Assembly (NCBI GenBank): GCA_020912385.1
Contig: CP087210.1
Coordinates: forward strand, 1,178,001 to 1,242,000
Direction: 5' to 3'
Source of the DNA: Neofusicoccum parvum
Taxonomy: Eukaryota > Ascomycota > Dothideomycetes > Botryosphaeriales > Botryosphaeriaceae
Length of the DNA: 64,000 nucleotides
In this document: positions 1 through 11,311 of the stretch, one piece after another
Position numbering within the stretch: position 1 is the stretch's first letter
How the letters are laid out: every line of letters starts with the position of its first letter
Position numbers and translations under genes: made by a program
The notes under the pieces: model-generated
The model's input: the letters and a program-made list of their open reading frames with translations, nothing else
Told to the model about the DNA's origin: nothing
The model's database searches: none

Positions 1-1052
1 GTATAACTCCTGCATACCTGCGAACACACAGGGACGACTCCGACCCGGACATCCTTGGGCCACGAAGACCTCGGACAGATTACGCAGTGAGAGAGTCGGA
101 TTTCTACTACGGTGTCACCAGAGGACCGCCGCTGGCTGAAGGCGTACCCACCCGGAAGCTCAAGACAGGCCCTGCTGACCCAATGGGACCGGTCTCGTCT
201 GCAGGGGGATGGTTGAAGGGCCTGTTTGGTGGTAAGCGCAAGGAGAAGGGCAAGGGGTTCGAGGTCGTTCGAAGCACAAGAGCACCTCAATTGCTAGCGC
301 TAGAGGAAGAAGATGATCGCTCACCAGAGGCCCACCACGAGCCATATCGGGACGACCCTGATGCGGAGGCAGGCGCACGGCGAGGATCGGCAACAACAGA
401 CAGCTCGGTGGATGAAAGAGTAGGAAGGGCTAGTCGGGATTCGGAAGAGAGTAGTGAGGAGGACGACGAACTCGTGAGTGATGATGATAGGGATTCGTTT
501 GATTCGGAAAGGCAACGAGTGTCGGAGGTACCTCCCACGTTGGGGCCCATTGAAACAGGAGGAGGGATCGAGCTTCCCAGCCGGGTAGGATCCAAGGCCA
601 GTTCGAAGGTTTCAAAAATGGGCTCGTTGCGCAAGGCTCCCAGCATTCCGCGGAAAAGCTCCAGGCGAAAGTCCGGGACCGAGGCGTCGTTCATGAAAGA
701 AGGATCGCGGCTCTCGACGATTGAGCAGGGGCAGCCATCAGGCGACTACCTTCGGCCGACAGCCGGGGAGGTACCACGTCTTCCATTTGGATCTTCAGAG
801 CCATCTCCTTCGCCCGAGCGATCAGCGGCATCAAGCATACGTGGTGACGGGCCGAGCGTCACGGCAAGCGGCGGGCAGATACTAAGAAGTACATCGGACG
901 GGGAGCGGCCGCTGAGTACGGGATACGTGCACCAGCACAAGGCGTCGGAGAGTATCCAGCCGGGGCTGTACGATTCCACACACTTGGGGAGCGCGGCGGA
1001 ATTTGTTCAGACTCCGCTAGGCAGCCGGAGCAGCCGGCGCAGTGACGAGTAA
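1..1052 (+). CDS. 3' part of an unrecognised gene, C-terminal tail of a large protein
   Basis: The reading frame is open from base 3, so the 5' end lies outside the window; the stop is TAA at 1050-1052. About 350 residues are visible. After a basic, Gly-rich stretch (GWLKGLFGGKRKEKGKGFEV) the sequence becomes acidic and rich in Ser, Arg, Glu and Asp, with runs such as SEESSEEDDE, and shows no globular domain or membrane span. It looks like a disordered cytoplasmic tail, possibly of a membrane or signalling protein, but I do not recognise the family. The many Ser/Arg/Asp blocks would suit phosphorylation (inference). The next gene downstream is in the same direction, 650 bp away. The coding call is firm because the frame is long and its residue use is consistent; function is unknown. 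Confidence 0.75.
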   Translation, partial: ITPAYLRTHRDDSDPDILGPRRPRTDYAVRESDFYYGVTRGPPLAEGVPTRKLKTGPADPMGPVSSAGGWLKGLFGGKRKEKGKGFEVVRSTRAPQLLALEEEDDRSPEAHHEPYRDDPDAEAGARRGSATTDSSVDERVGRASRDSEESSEEDDELVSDDDRDSFDSERQRVSEVPPTLGPIETGGGIELPSRVGSKASSKVSKMGSLRKAPSIPRKSSRRKSGTEASFMKEGSRLSTIEQGQPSGDYLRPTAGEVPRLPFGSSEPSPSPERSAASSIRGDGPSVTASGGQILRSTSDGERPLSTGYVHQHKASESIQPGLYDSTHLGSAAEFVQTPLGSRSSRRSDE

Positions 1053-1702
1053 TTTCCATTCTCTGTTTATCTTCTCAGCATCACCTTTTAGTTTGCAGTG
1101 GGCGGAGTGGGGGTGTGTAAAAAAAGGACCATTGGGCGGCAGGACAGGACATACAGCGACAGGAGTTTTGCGGAGGGTACACCTGCATATTGGATGTAAT
1201 CATTACCAGTAGCGATAGGAAGCTAGCAAGCGAACACGTAATTCAGCAGCACAGTTGCGCAGATCTGGCTCGGGTGGCGTTGCAGGGCGCGGAACAGGAT
1301 CGAGCGGCCACGAATTCCGCGTTGCCCGCCCGGGGCGAGGGCCGGGGCGATAAGAGCTGCCTTATCGCCTGGTTCCGCTCCGCCTCCGCCTCGCATGACC
1401 ACCGGCCTCCACCACTGCGACCGCCGCCAGCCCTCACCGCAGCTGTGCCCTGGCTGCCACCGCCCACGCGAGCCGGCAGTCCTGTTGCAAGCCCTGTCCC
1501 ACCGTCGCGCTGCCGTCGCCCGCATCCGAGCACACGGCCGAGCCCTCGATCGAGCGCCACGCCCGCACTGTTGCCCGCCCGCCCGATCGATACCCGTAGC
1601 GTTGAGCTGTGTGATGGCAACGTCGTGGCAGCACTCATAGACCGCTGCACCTGACTATCCCTGGCTGTCTCACGCTGCTCCCCGTCGAGCAAGTCCGCGT
1701 TC
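1053..1702. other. Intergenic: 3' flank of the first gene and leader of the FYVE-RING gene
   Basis: There are about 650 bp between two genes read in the same direction. The part from about 1300 to 1700 is GC-rich and opens several frames by chance on both strands; none has a recognisable domain. No RNA gene or repeat seen. Confidence 0.6.
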
Positions 1703-3639
1703 ATGGACAGATCCTCCCTCCCGCCGCCGCCGCCGCCGCCACACTCAGCCAGCACCTCCGCCATCCCCCGCTCGTCGCTCTCCTCCGGGGGCGACGCCGC
1801 TGCTTCTCCCGCGAACCCCTCTTCGCTGCACCGTGGATACAGCGATGGCGCTACCTCCACCGCAGCCGCGCCTCCAGACCGAGACACTTTCCTGCGAGAA
1901 TACGGCGTGGACACTGAGGCTGGGGGCCGAAGTGAGGGAAGTGGTGGCCCGCGCGGTATGAGCCAGCCGAGCGATTCGGCGACGGCTGACAGGAAGAGGC
2001 GTCTCACTGCGCCTGAGAGCCCAGAGAGGAGGAGTGGTTATCGTCCCGCTACCGGAGAGGGCTCCTCCCAGGCAACTGCCATCGACCTCACTCGCAGCCC
2101 TGAGGGCGGAAGCGCTGGCGATGCTGCAAGACGCGGCAGTGATATAATGATTCCACCGTGGCAGCCTGATGCCGATGTCTCCCACTGCCCCGTCTGCGGC
2201 ACGCAGTTCAGCTTCTGGTACAGAAAGCACCATTGCCGGTATGTGCGCGGTCACTTCATGTTTGCTTTCGCCCAGTCCTCTAGACTGACATTCTACAGGA
2301 AATGCGGCCGCGTAGTCTGTGCTAATTGCTCGCCCCATCGTATCACTATCCCGCGCCAATATATTGTGCGCGCTCCAGATGAGGTGCGGTTGTCGAGAGC
2401 CGGCCTCATTGATCTGGGCGAAGATGACGGCTCTCGCTTTGATATGTACTTCAATCCAGCCCTGGGCGGCGGAGAGGAAGTCCGCGTCTGCAACCCTGTG
2501 CGTATCTTGGACCCTTCCAACAGAGTTTCTCAACGGTTTCTTACCCTTTTTTTTAGTGCGTCCCTGACCCAAACTTGAGCCCACCTCCTCGGCATGCTTC
2601 ATCGCAGTTTCCCAATTTCGACTCTAGCGGCTTCCAGGACCTATACGGACAGCACCGATATTCACCACTTCAGCCTTCCGGCCGATCAAGGAACATGACC
2701 TACGATAGCTCTCATGCATATGGGCAACGACAGTATTCGCATCATCGGCAATCTTTAAGTGATGTTAGTCAGCGGTCAACAGATCCCTTCCGTAGCTCCC
2801 GTGTGAGCTTTCAGAATCGCAGCTCCGTATCAGATCTCTTTCCTCCTCCTCTACCAGCAAATTCAGGATCCCGCTCGAGTACAGGGGCCTCCGCGTTCCC
2901 TTCATATCAGTCACATCCGTCAACGGCATTCCCTCATTTTTCACATCACATGCGTCCCAGTAGGTCTTCGAGTGCATCATCAAACTCGCCGCATCCTTCT
3001 CGGTATAGGGTGGTTGATACGACTACACCACCGTACCCACCATCAATGCAACCACCCCGTCGGCAGATTCCTGAAGAAGACGAATGCCCAGTCTGTCATG
3101 AGGAGCTCCCGCCGAAAGGACCGGACGGTAGTACCGTTGCCAGAGAAGCACATGTTGAAAATTGCATCTCAGCCAACTTCGCCGGCCCGTCCAGCCAATC
3201 ACGCACGTCCACGCCTTCGGCTGCCATAGAGGCAGCTGTGCATGCTAATGCCGCACGTCCGAGTGATGCAGGTGGAGCCAGCTCGGCACCATCCAGCGCT
3301 CCCCCCGTGGCTGAAAGCTCACGGAGACGTAGGCACACTCAAGGTATGCTCAGGTACAGGGCTTCCGAAAAGGATTGCGTCGACGAGAAGGGCGACCCGC
3401 AGGAATGCATCATCTGCTTCGAGGACTTCCACGAGGGTGACGAGATGGGTAGGCTGGAGTGTTTCTGTAAATTCCACAGAGTAAGTCATACTACCTCTGG
3501 TCCCCATTTCTCTCTTTTAGGAAGAGCCGCGCACTGACCGTCTCGAAAATAGACATGCATCCGGCAGTGGTGGGACACAAAGGGCGATGGCTCCTGCCCC
3601 ACTCACCAGGGCGGTTTCGTACTTGGAGGTCCCGATTAG
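1703..3639 (+). CDS. FYVE and RING finger protein, Pib1-like E3 ubiquitin ligase
   Basis: I join four exons: 1703-2238, 2299-2497, 2557-3480 and 3553-3639 (581 aa). Introns of 60, 59 and 72 bp have GTATGT, GTGCGT and GTAAGT donors. The N-terminus is low-complexity with a run of seven prolines. The FYVE finger starts at WQPDADVSHCPVCG; splicing intron 1 restores the PI3P-binding basic patch RKHHCRKCG, and intron 2 restores VCNPCVPD. A second CPVC..C motif lies mid-protein (EECPVCHEEL-like, near 3085). The RING is C-terminal: ECIICFEDF...CFCKFHR, with the last exon giving TCIRQWW and the final Cys. FYVE plus C-terminal RING is the layout of yeast Pib1, an endosomal/vacuolar ubiquitin ligase. 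Endosomal targeting and ligase activity are inferred from the family. Confidence 0.85.
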
Positions 3640-4164
3640 GCCTCAAAACATTCGTACCAATCATACCCCTTCTCCGTCCTCTCTATACGGCGTTCGTTAT
3701 CCGCAGGCTCCTCTTTTCACGTGCTTTGGTGCATTTCGCAAGCGTGGCGTTGGACTTAGACTTGGTGCTCCTTTTTCCCTTTTGGCCCTCCTTTATCTTT
3801 CCTCGCCCTGACACGCGATTAACCAAAGCACTTAGCTTCACGGGAGGGCACGAACGGATCTACTCTCTAAAGGGGTTTCTTTCACGTGGTTCATCTTGTG
3901 GGTTTCAACATCGTACATGGTCAAGCAGCATCCCTTTCACTTTCAGCTTTTTAGACACACCAGACGGAGGGGAGAAACCAGCTAGCAAGCCAGACTAGTC
4001 GCGGACCGGACTGCTGCTGCAACTATCTTTTATCCGGCATCCGCCTTGTCCGAGGAATTCGCCTCGCGACGAGATCCGATCTATGCATGAATCTTACGTG
4101 TATGTCTTCATAGAGAAGCCATTGTCCAAACATCAACCACTTCTCACCCATCCATCTACCTGAC
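3640..4164. other. Convergent 3' flanks
   Basis: This lies between the stop of the FYVE-RING gene (+) and the stop of the mitochondrial RNase gene (-). Frames here (for example 3555-3998) run out of the last exon and have no family features. No RNA gene or repeat seen. Confidence 0.6.
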
Positions 4165-7100
4165 TTACCCCAGAAAACTCATATCGACGCCAACATGCTC
4201 CCTGCTGATCAACCGCACCGGCACCGTCATGACACGCCTGAGATACGTGTGCACCTTGACGATGCGCACCTCCCACCGATCGCCGATCTCGGGCTTCTCG
4301 TCGATGCCGACGGTGGTCGGGTACGCCATGTCCATGTCGAACGAGTAGTCCTGCCACAGCACGGCCACGCGCTGGAAGCTGTCGCCGCTGCCCTTCGAGA
4401 AGACGATGACCTCGAACGTCTCGGGCAGCACGGCTTCGCCGTAGTAGAAGGCGCGGAAGAAGAGCTGGGAGAGCCAGAAGGCCTGGGAGTGGCGCTTCGT
4501 CTTGGCGATGAGGCGCTCGCGCGACGCGAGCCGCGTGGTGATGGCGTCGACTTCCTTCTTCTGGAAGGCGATGAAGTCCAGCGGGCCCGTATAGCCGATG
4601 AGGGAGTGGCCGAGTTCAGCTTCTTTCCGCAGCGCGGACTCGATTTGCCAGTGCATGAGCATGTCGCCGTAGCGGCGGAGCGGAGACGTGAGCTTGGCGT
4701 ATTGCCTCACTCCCAGGACTTGGTGGGGGAGGGGTTTTGTGGAGGTGACGGAGGAGCCGGCGTGGGGGAGGTAGTTGAAAGCTACCTTGACGGGAGGGTT
4801 GCCGTTGGCGTCAAGGGTGGGCTTGATGATCTTCTCCCTGTACTCTTCTATGCTCATCATGTCCGAGCGTGTCATCGTTCCGCGGTAGACGGCGGGGATG
4901 CTGCGCTTTCTTAACCATAGCGCACCAACCTCACCGGCCAGAAGCATCATCTCGCGGACCATTAGGTCGTTGCCCACCCCAGCTGGCTGGAACCATGATT
5001 CCGTCGGCGTCACTTCCATCTTGATAACCGGATCTCCTACAGTGTACCGAGCTACGCTGTGAGAGGGGTGGGACCAGGGTAGTCCGGGCCGGCTGTAGTC
5101 GTTGTAAACTGTCATCTCCGGGTAGTTCTGATTGAAAAAGATACCACCGGCTTCCGTTCTCCGCGCTTGGCGCGCCAGCGCCAGCGCGTGAAGCGTGCGG
5201 AGATCTTCCTTATGCCTCTTTGATAACTCCTCGACATTTTTCATTTTTCTCTTAGGGTGCTCAGGAATCTCACCACCAACAATGACGGTGAGGCCGGGAT
5301 GGTTCGCTGCATACTTTGCGCCTTCTTCGTCAACCACCTGCTGGAGAGTCTGTGGTGTGATGGGAATAAATTTGCGGATTATGCCTGACTGAATCTTTTC
5401 ATCTAGGACCTCTCCTCTTTTGTTGAGCTTAATGCTGATTGTTAGACAAGGGCGGTCGGGCCCGAGGCTAAGGTGGTCGTTCGATATCCATTTCGGCAGC
5501 ATTGAATAAGTCCGTTCGGGCATATAGATGGTTTCAGTGAGATGGGCAGCCATCTTCGAGATCAGGTGGGTCCTGGGGAGAAATGCTGTCGGATTTGCGA
5601 TGTGGACGTGAGCCCAGTACTCCTCGGTGCCGTCAATGTGCTCTACAGAGACTCCATCATCAATCTCCTCGGCGGTAGCCGAGTCTACACAGTATACCGG
5701 CAAGTCTTTCCAATCCGTTCGCAGGCCCTCCATAAAATCTTTGAGTTTCACTTTTTTCCGGTCGTTACCCATCTTCACAAGAGCAAGATACATCTGCTCC
5801 AGCTGTCTTGAGTGTGAGGCCGTCGGCAGCAAAAGATGAGGATCGAACTTGGTTCTGTTCTCATGGGGCGGAACCACGCCAATTTCTTGAAGAAAAACGA
5901 AACCAATGCTGTCATCCAAGGGCTGGTCATGGTATCTGTCAATTGCGCGTAGGAGCGCTGGAGGGAGCGACAAAGCTCGAAACGACATCGCGAAGAAGTG
6001 TGATATAGCCCAAGCTTCAATATATCGAATGAGGATCGAATCGGACTCAGAAAACTGAAGAGACGTGTGGTTTGTCGTGGCGGTACTATGCGGGGTGATC
6101 TCGGTGCGGGTTTTGCTGATGCCGAGGCGACCATATGGTGTGAAGTCACGTTCGCTACGGCTCTGGTCGATGAGTTTCCTTGCCTTTTGGATGAACTTCC
6201 TAACATTCGCAGCTCCTACAGATTCCTTGGCTTGGTGACCATTCTGATCCACGTTGTCCGGATCATGTGCCCGGCGAGCAGTTTCGTCCTGGAATTCACG
6301 AATCCAAGACTGAGCCTTCTCCACGCGTTCCTTGAATTCGATGGGCATGATTTGGAAAACATTCGTCTGCCGATGGCTTCGCTTATCGATCTGAAATCCC
6401 AAGCCTTGGCGTAGAAGAGCCTTGCGGACGGCATACATGGTCGCGGCCGTGGGGTTCTTGGATTTGAGAAGCGTCTCGGTGATCTTCTGAAGAGTGCCGA
6501 AGCGGAGATCGGTCTGGTGGCCAAGTGTCCTGTGAGCACGGTCTAATGCTGAGGCGTGCTGGCGATAGGCCGCATCTGCTTCTTGGGCAAATGACCCGAG
6601 CAGCTTTAGCACAGGTGCGGCTACTTCCCGAGGGGCATTGACGTCCAAAATCTGCATGGTGTCTAGGAGTTCACTCGTGACCTCGCCTTTGGGGAGGTAG
6701 CGAATGATTGGTTCCAGGAGCTTGGGGTCCACATAACCTGGGACGGAGAACTGGATGGTGTTGGTCTTGCGATAGAACCATTTGCCGTGCAGACCGTAAA
6801 ACTGGCCTTGATTGCCGAATTGCTGGACGAAGACAGCAACTAAGGGTTCGCGCTCGGCAAGGAAGCTGGTCGGCATTTAGCAACTACTGCATGATCAGGA
6901 GAGGCATTGCACACGCACCTCATCTCAACCAAATCGCCAGGTCGTAGAATTTGGTCGAGCATTTGCTCATCCAGCATGTCCTCCGGATCGCGAAACGCGG
7001 CTGTATGACTATCTTCAACGTCCTCATCGCGACTTTCTACGTCTCGAATGTCGTCGGGCGACCCGAGGCGGATGAGGTTCTCGGAAAGTGTGGTGGCGTG

Positions 7101-7749
7101 GGCCTCAATGCCCAGTTCATCCAGTAGCTCTTTATTCGGGACGCCGTACTGCTCCTGCCATCGTTGCAGGTATTCTTCCGTGGTGAGGCTATGAGGCTTG
7201 TTGGGTGTCATGGAAGCAGCTTCATGCACCCAGGTTGCGGATGCGGTGGCGGCCTGGTGTCTGAACTGGCTGGCCGTCAGCATGGGTTTGCGAGTGGGGA
7301 CACGGCGCCGACAACGAGCTTACCCTACATGAAGAATGGAGGGATCGCCTTGAACCTAGTGTTTGATCTGAAGGATGTACACGCGCATCTCTCAAAGAGG
7401 CAGTACGATTGATAGCGGCCTGTTGCTCGCTCGCCTGGCGACGGTGCTGGTCGACCAGCTGCGCAAGAAGGCGCTTCTCATCCTTGTGATATTCTTCGAT
7501 TTGCGCGGCACGATCCTTGGGCGGCTTGTTGCGGATTCCCACATGCTGTGGCCGGTCTTGCTGCTCGGCTGGCGGAATGCCGTCGAAGGTATATCTTATA
7601 GTTCGGGAAGAGCGTGGCGAGCTCGGCGGCGGCGACGAGGCATTGGAGAGCTGGCGGCGCTGGGAGAGGAGGCAAGACCAGCAAAGATTGGAAAAGTCGG
7701 CGGCGCGCGATGCGCGGGAGCGCCGAGCGAGAGCAGCAGCTGAGCGCAT
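4165..7749 (-). CDS. cyt-4: Mitochondrial RNase II (RNB family), Dss1/Cyt-4 type
   Basis: This is a 3'-5' exoribonuclease of the RNase II family, homologous to yeast Dss1 (catalytic part of the mitochondrial degradosome) and Neurospora CYT-4. The likely start at 7749 gives a basic, Ser/Ala/Arg-rich N-terminus (MRSAAALARRSRASR) typical of a mitochondrial presequence. Proposed exons are 7749-7381, 7265-6919 and 6865-4165, about 1138 aa. The second intron (6918-6866, GTGCGT/CAG) is firm. The first (7380-7266) is tentative: GTACAT donor, CTGAC branch-like site near the acceptor; an alternative is 7382-7319. The RNB active-site segment reads DSATAEEIDDG, where many RNase II proteins have Asp in place of the second Glu. 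Further RNB signatures are HVHIANPTAF and LTSPLRRYGDM. It is divergent from the cnxG-like gene. Confidence 0.87.
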
Positions 7750-8229
7750 TGCTCTGGAGCGAGGTGGAGGACAGCGAATGCGGCGGTGGCAGAGCAATTG
7801 ACGGACAAAAAGTCGCGACAGGCCGTCGAACGCGCGGGTGTCCGTGCTACCCCTGCAGCCCGCGCCGGCCGGGCTCCGCGCGCCGCACACAAAAGCCGCC
7901 GCCTCGCTGCTCCGCGTCTTACTGACATATTATATTATTCCCACATCCCACTCGTCTCTCGTTCCCTCGCCTGCCCACCCCTCTCGCTCTGGACACCACG
8001 TACGTAAGCTCTTCCCCTACCAGCCCTCACACCCGTCTGCATGAAGAGATTCAATAAAATAGCATGTATTATCCGAGGTCGTCCATCGCGTCGCGCCTCT
8101 GCGGACTTTTTCTTCACTTTCTGACCTGCTCCCTCACCTCTACCCTCTGCGTCGCACATCCCTGCCCCCCGCACACCGTGCTGACGCCAGAAAGACCCAG
8201 ACATCGTAGTAAACCCCCGGCACCAGACC
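7750..8229. promoter_or_regulatory. Divergent promoter between RNase II and cnxG-like genes
   Basis: There are 480 bp between two start codons on opposite strands, so both promoters must lie here or nearby. The half next to the RNase gene is GC-rich; the other half has pyrimidine-rich tracts (around 7930-8030 and 8140-8180). No specific operator was recognised. Confidence 0.55.
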
Positions 8230-8508
8230 ATGGCGTCCGTGAAGGCGCCGGCCGGCCACTTCAAGCTGCTCTACTTCGCCGCCGCGTCCACGTACACCAA
8301 GAAGGACGCCGAGGCGCTCGCGGCCCCGCTGCGCGCGTCCGAGCTGTTCGACGCGCTGGAGAAGGCGTACCCGGGCATCCGCGCCCAGGTGCTCGACAGC
8401 TGCGCCGTCACCGTGAACCTGCAGTACGTTGACCTGGAAGATGACGCCGGCCTGCAGATCAAGGAGGGCGACGAGGTCGCCTTGATCCCGCCCGTCAGCT
8501 CCGGCTGA
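8230..8508 (+). CDS. cnxG: Molybdopterin synthase small subunit (MoaD/MOCS2A, CnxG-like)
   Basis: An intronless gene of 92 aa, the usual size for the ubiquitin-fold sulfur carrier of molybdenum cofactor synthesis. In the family, the thiocarboxylated C-terminal glycine donates sulfur to cyclic pyranopterin monophosphate within the MoaD-MoaE complex, making molybdopterin for nitrate reductase and related enzymes. Visible family features are LLYFAAAS near the N-terminus, TVNLQYVDLEDD in the middle, and the terminal KEGDEVALIPPVSSG. The protein ends Ser-Gly rather than the Gly-Gly of bacterial and animal members; the final, modified glycine is kept. The ATG at 8230 sits in the context ACCATGGCG, a good fungal start. 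The large-subunit gene is not in this window. Confidence 0.85.
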   Translation: MASVKAPAGHFKLLYFAAASTYTKKDAEALAAPLRASELFDALEKAYPGIRAQVLDSCAVTVNLQYVDLEDDAGLQIKEGDEVALIPPVSSG

Positions 8509-9020
8509 GGCTCGCGCGTTTCGCCGTGCCGCCCGCGAGGGTGATGCCAAACCGCAAAATGGACCACGGTGCTTGCTGGGTCCGAGTGAGCTGCCGCTCG
8601 ACTGGATGCGTACCGCCTCCTCCTGCCGTGAACCTGCCTGGCCTACGCACCGCTCTCTCATAGACGACTGGCGACGGACTTGAGACGGATAGGCTTTGCA
8701 GGCACTGGATTGTCCCATTCTCCTTTGCCTGTCCTGCCCGCAGTCCACAAAGACGCACTGCGATTCAACAGCATTGTTCGTCGCTGCTCCCCTTCAATGG
8801 TGGATGTTGTTCGCTCAGGAGACGCAAATAGTTTTTCGATCAGTTTGAAAAATGATATCAGTTTCTTATACCATGAACGCCCTCTCCCCCCTTTACAGCC
8901 TGGATATCTACACGCCCTTGTATGCATCCTCAACCAACGTCCAAAGAATTCCGAGGATTATGCCAATTTTCGAAAAGAAAAGAAGAGAAAATGGAAAAGA
9001 ACACCGAAAGCGGCAAGCAA
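8509..9020. other. Convergent 3' flanks
   Basis: This lies between the stops of the cnxG-like gene (+) and the MFS transporter (-). It contains A-rich and T-rich stretches around 8830-9010 that would suit 3' ends on both strands. No gene, RNA gene or repeat seen. Confidence 0.55.
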
Positions 9021-11311
9021 TCAACCACCCCAGCTCTGCCCGGTCCCGTACCCATCCCTCGTCATCCCAAGATTCGAGCTGTACCTCCTCAACCCGGTCC
9101 CGCTCATGCCAATCGGCACGCTCGTCCTCCTGTGCACCGTCCGCACGCGCCCGGACGGCGTGCGGCTGGGCTGCTGCGGCCTGTGCGGCGCCTCCGCCGG
9201 CAGCGACCCGTAGCTGGCGCCGAGCAGGGCGTCGTCCTCGCCGTCGCTGTCGATCGCGGCGGACGAGTACGTCGTCGTCCGGCTGAGCAGCTCGCCGACC
9301 CGGTCGTTCTCGTCGCCCGACCCGTCGTCCTCCGTGCCCAGCTCCGGGTCGCCGCGCTTGTACGGCGGGCCGTCGGTCTCCTCGTCGCTGCTGTCGGCCT
9401 CCTCGTCCGACTCGTCGTTTGGCCCGAAGCCCTTGCCCTCGACCAGGAAGAAGGCCGGGATCGCCCCGACGATGGAGATGGCGGCGAAGATCCAGAACGG
9501 CGCGATCACGTAGCCGTGCTTGACGCCGAGCGTGAAGGTGCTGCCGCCGATGGCCGGGCCGGCGGCGCGGCCGATGGCGGAGACGCTGGTGGCGATGCCG
9601 TTGAGGGTGCCGAGCACGCGCAGCGAGGTGGCCGAGTTGGTGAGCAGGATGGTGCTGCAGGGGAAGGCGAAGGTCGTGCAGCAGCCCTTGACCATCATGA
9701 TCAGGAACATGGCGACCTGCTTGGAGGTCGTGGTGGGCAGCAGCGCGGTGAAGGGCGTGATTAGGAAGAGGATGGGGAAGACGAGCGAGACGACGCGGAA
9801 GCAGCGGAGGACGCCATAGCGCCGCGCGAGCGGCGGGAAGAGCACAAGCTGGTAGATGATGCCCAGCGCGCCGTAGAAGGTGAACATGGTGCCGATGCGG
9901 CCCGAGTCGATGCCGAACCCGTTAGAGAATTTAAGCGGGTTTTCGGGGTCGTACGAACTTCCTCCGGAGGGGTGCGCAGGGTGGTGCATGAAGACGGGGA
10001 GCAGCTTGATGCGTGTGTTAGTGGAGGGTGGGGGGTAGGGAGGTTGCGTTTCTCACCTGGTCGTAGCCCAGTGAGTGCGTGGCCAAGACGGTATAGATGA
10101 CCAGATTGACTACGGACTGCACAGACAGTACCTCGCGGACCGTTACTTTCTTCTGCTCTGTCTTTGGCTTGGATCTATCCTCGTTCGTCTCGTCTTCATC
10201 GTTCACTGTCGTCGATGATGAGTGGTCTGCGTGCTTGAGAAGCGGCTCTGTCTCCTCGCCCTTGGCCCGATGCCACACGTTCCTCGCTCTAACCAGTTGC
10301 CTAGAGACGGCGGTATTGAGCTTCTCTCCCAATATCAAGCCGTAGTCTTTCTCATCTTTCTTGCTCTCCAAAGTTTCCTTTGAAAGGGGGGTCAGAGTTC
10401 ACTTCGCTCTCGGCAGGAAGGGAATTGAAGAGCTTACATGAAGATAGAGTACGCCAGTGATTATCCCAGAAAGGAAAAATAAGGCGCCAACAATGTTGGG
10501 GAGGGCGTAGGGGAACTTTTCGAAAAAGGAGTCGCCGCGAGGCTTGGTGATGTCTACTCTTAGCGGATTTGACAGAGCGCCGCCAATTGCCTGTTTAAGA
10601 TATGTCAGTTTCAAGATCAGGACAAAAGGGCAATTCGCGGGGAGCAGGGGTTCCATACCGGGCCGAAAACGCTGCCGATGTTGTAGACCAGAGGCATAAT
10701 ACTGAAGGCGCGGGGTTGCAGTTCCTGGAAGGAGAGAATTGTGAGAAAGATTGATTCCTCTTGAATGCAGGCAAAGCTATACACACTTTCCAGGGGCACA
10801 GCTCCGCGACCATTGTGCGCAGGATGCCGACATTTCCGTTTCCAGCACCTTGTATGCCTCTTGCGACCAGGGCCATGGGCAGCGAGGTGGAGAAGCCCCA
10901 CACCAAGCTGGTGACCATGGTGTTGAACAGGCCCAGCAGGATGACTTTCTTTCGACCGTACTTGTCCGACGCGCGCCCCCAGAATATACTTGTGACGCAC
11001 TGTCCAAGGCTGTGGAATGGCAGAGGTCACTATTTTGGCGCGCGAGCTTTCGTTCGGGAGAAGGCCTCACCTGAAAATCGCGGAGGCAATGCCTGCCCAC
11101 TTCGCGATTTCATTCTGTGGCACGCCGAAGGACTCGATCATCTCGGGCAGGTAGGGAAAGACGCTGGTCAGCGCGATGGGCTCGGCGAAGCGACATAGCG
11201 CTGCGAGTGTTGGTCAGCGGATGCGCGCGTGAGGAGGGCTGGAGCGAACGGAGCAGGCGCGGACATACAGAGAATGACGAACTGGTTCCAGGGTAGCTTG
11301 TGTTCAGTCAT
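9021..11311 (-). CDS. MFS transporter, YCR023C/ZIFL-like
   Basis: Seven exons: 11311-11269, 11200-11071, 11009-10787, 10724-10659, 10590-10438, 10377-10057 and 10004-9021 (639 aa). All introns are 52-68 bp, and phases close at every junction. The N-terminus reads MTEHKLPWNQFVILSLCRFA, followed by the MFS loop 2-3 signature GRASDKYGRKK and RGIQGAGNGNVG in helix 4-5. A long hydrophilic central loop carries an acidic/basic stretch (exon 6). The C-terminal helices (YGALGIIYQLVLFPPLARR onward) are in exon 7, ending in an acidic, Ser/Thr-rich tail. The layout matches fungal homologues of yeast YCR023C and plant zinc-induced facilitator-like carriers; the substrate cannot be read from sequence. Exon 7 is much richer in GC-ending codons than exons 3-6. 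Confidence 0.85.
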
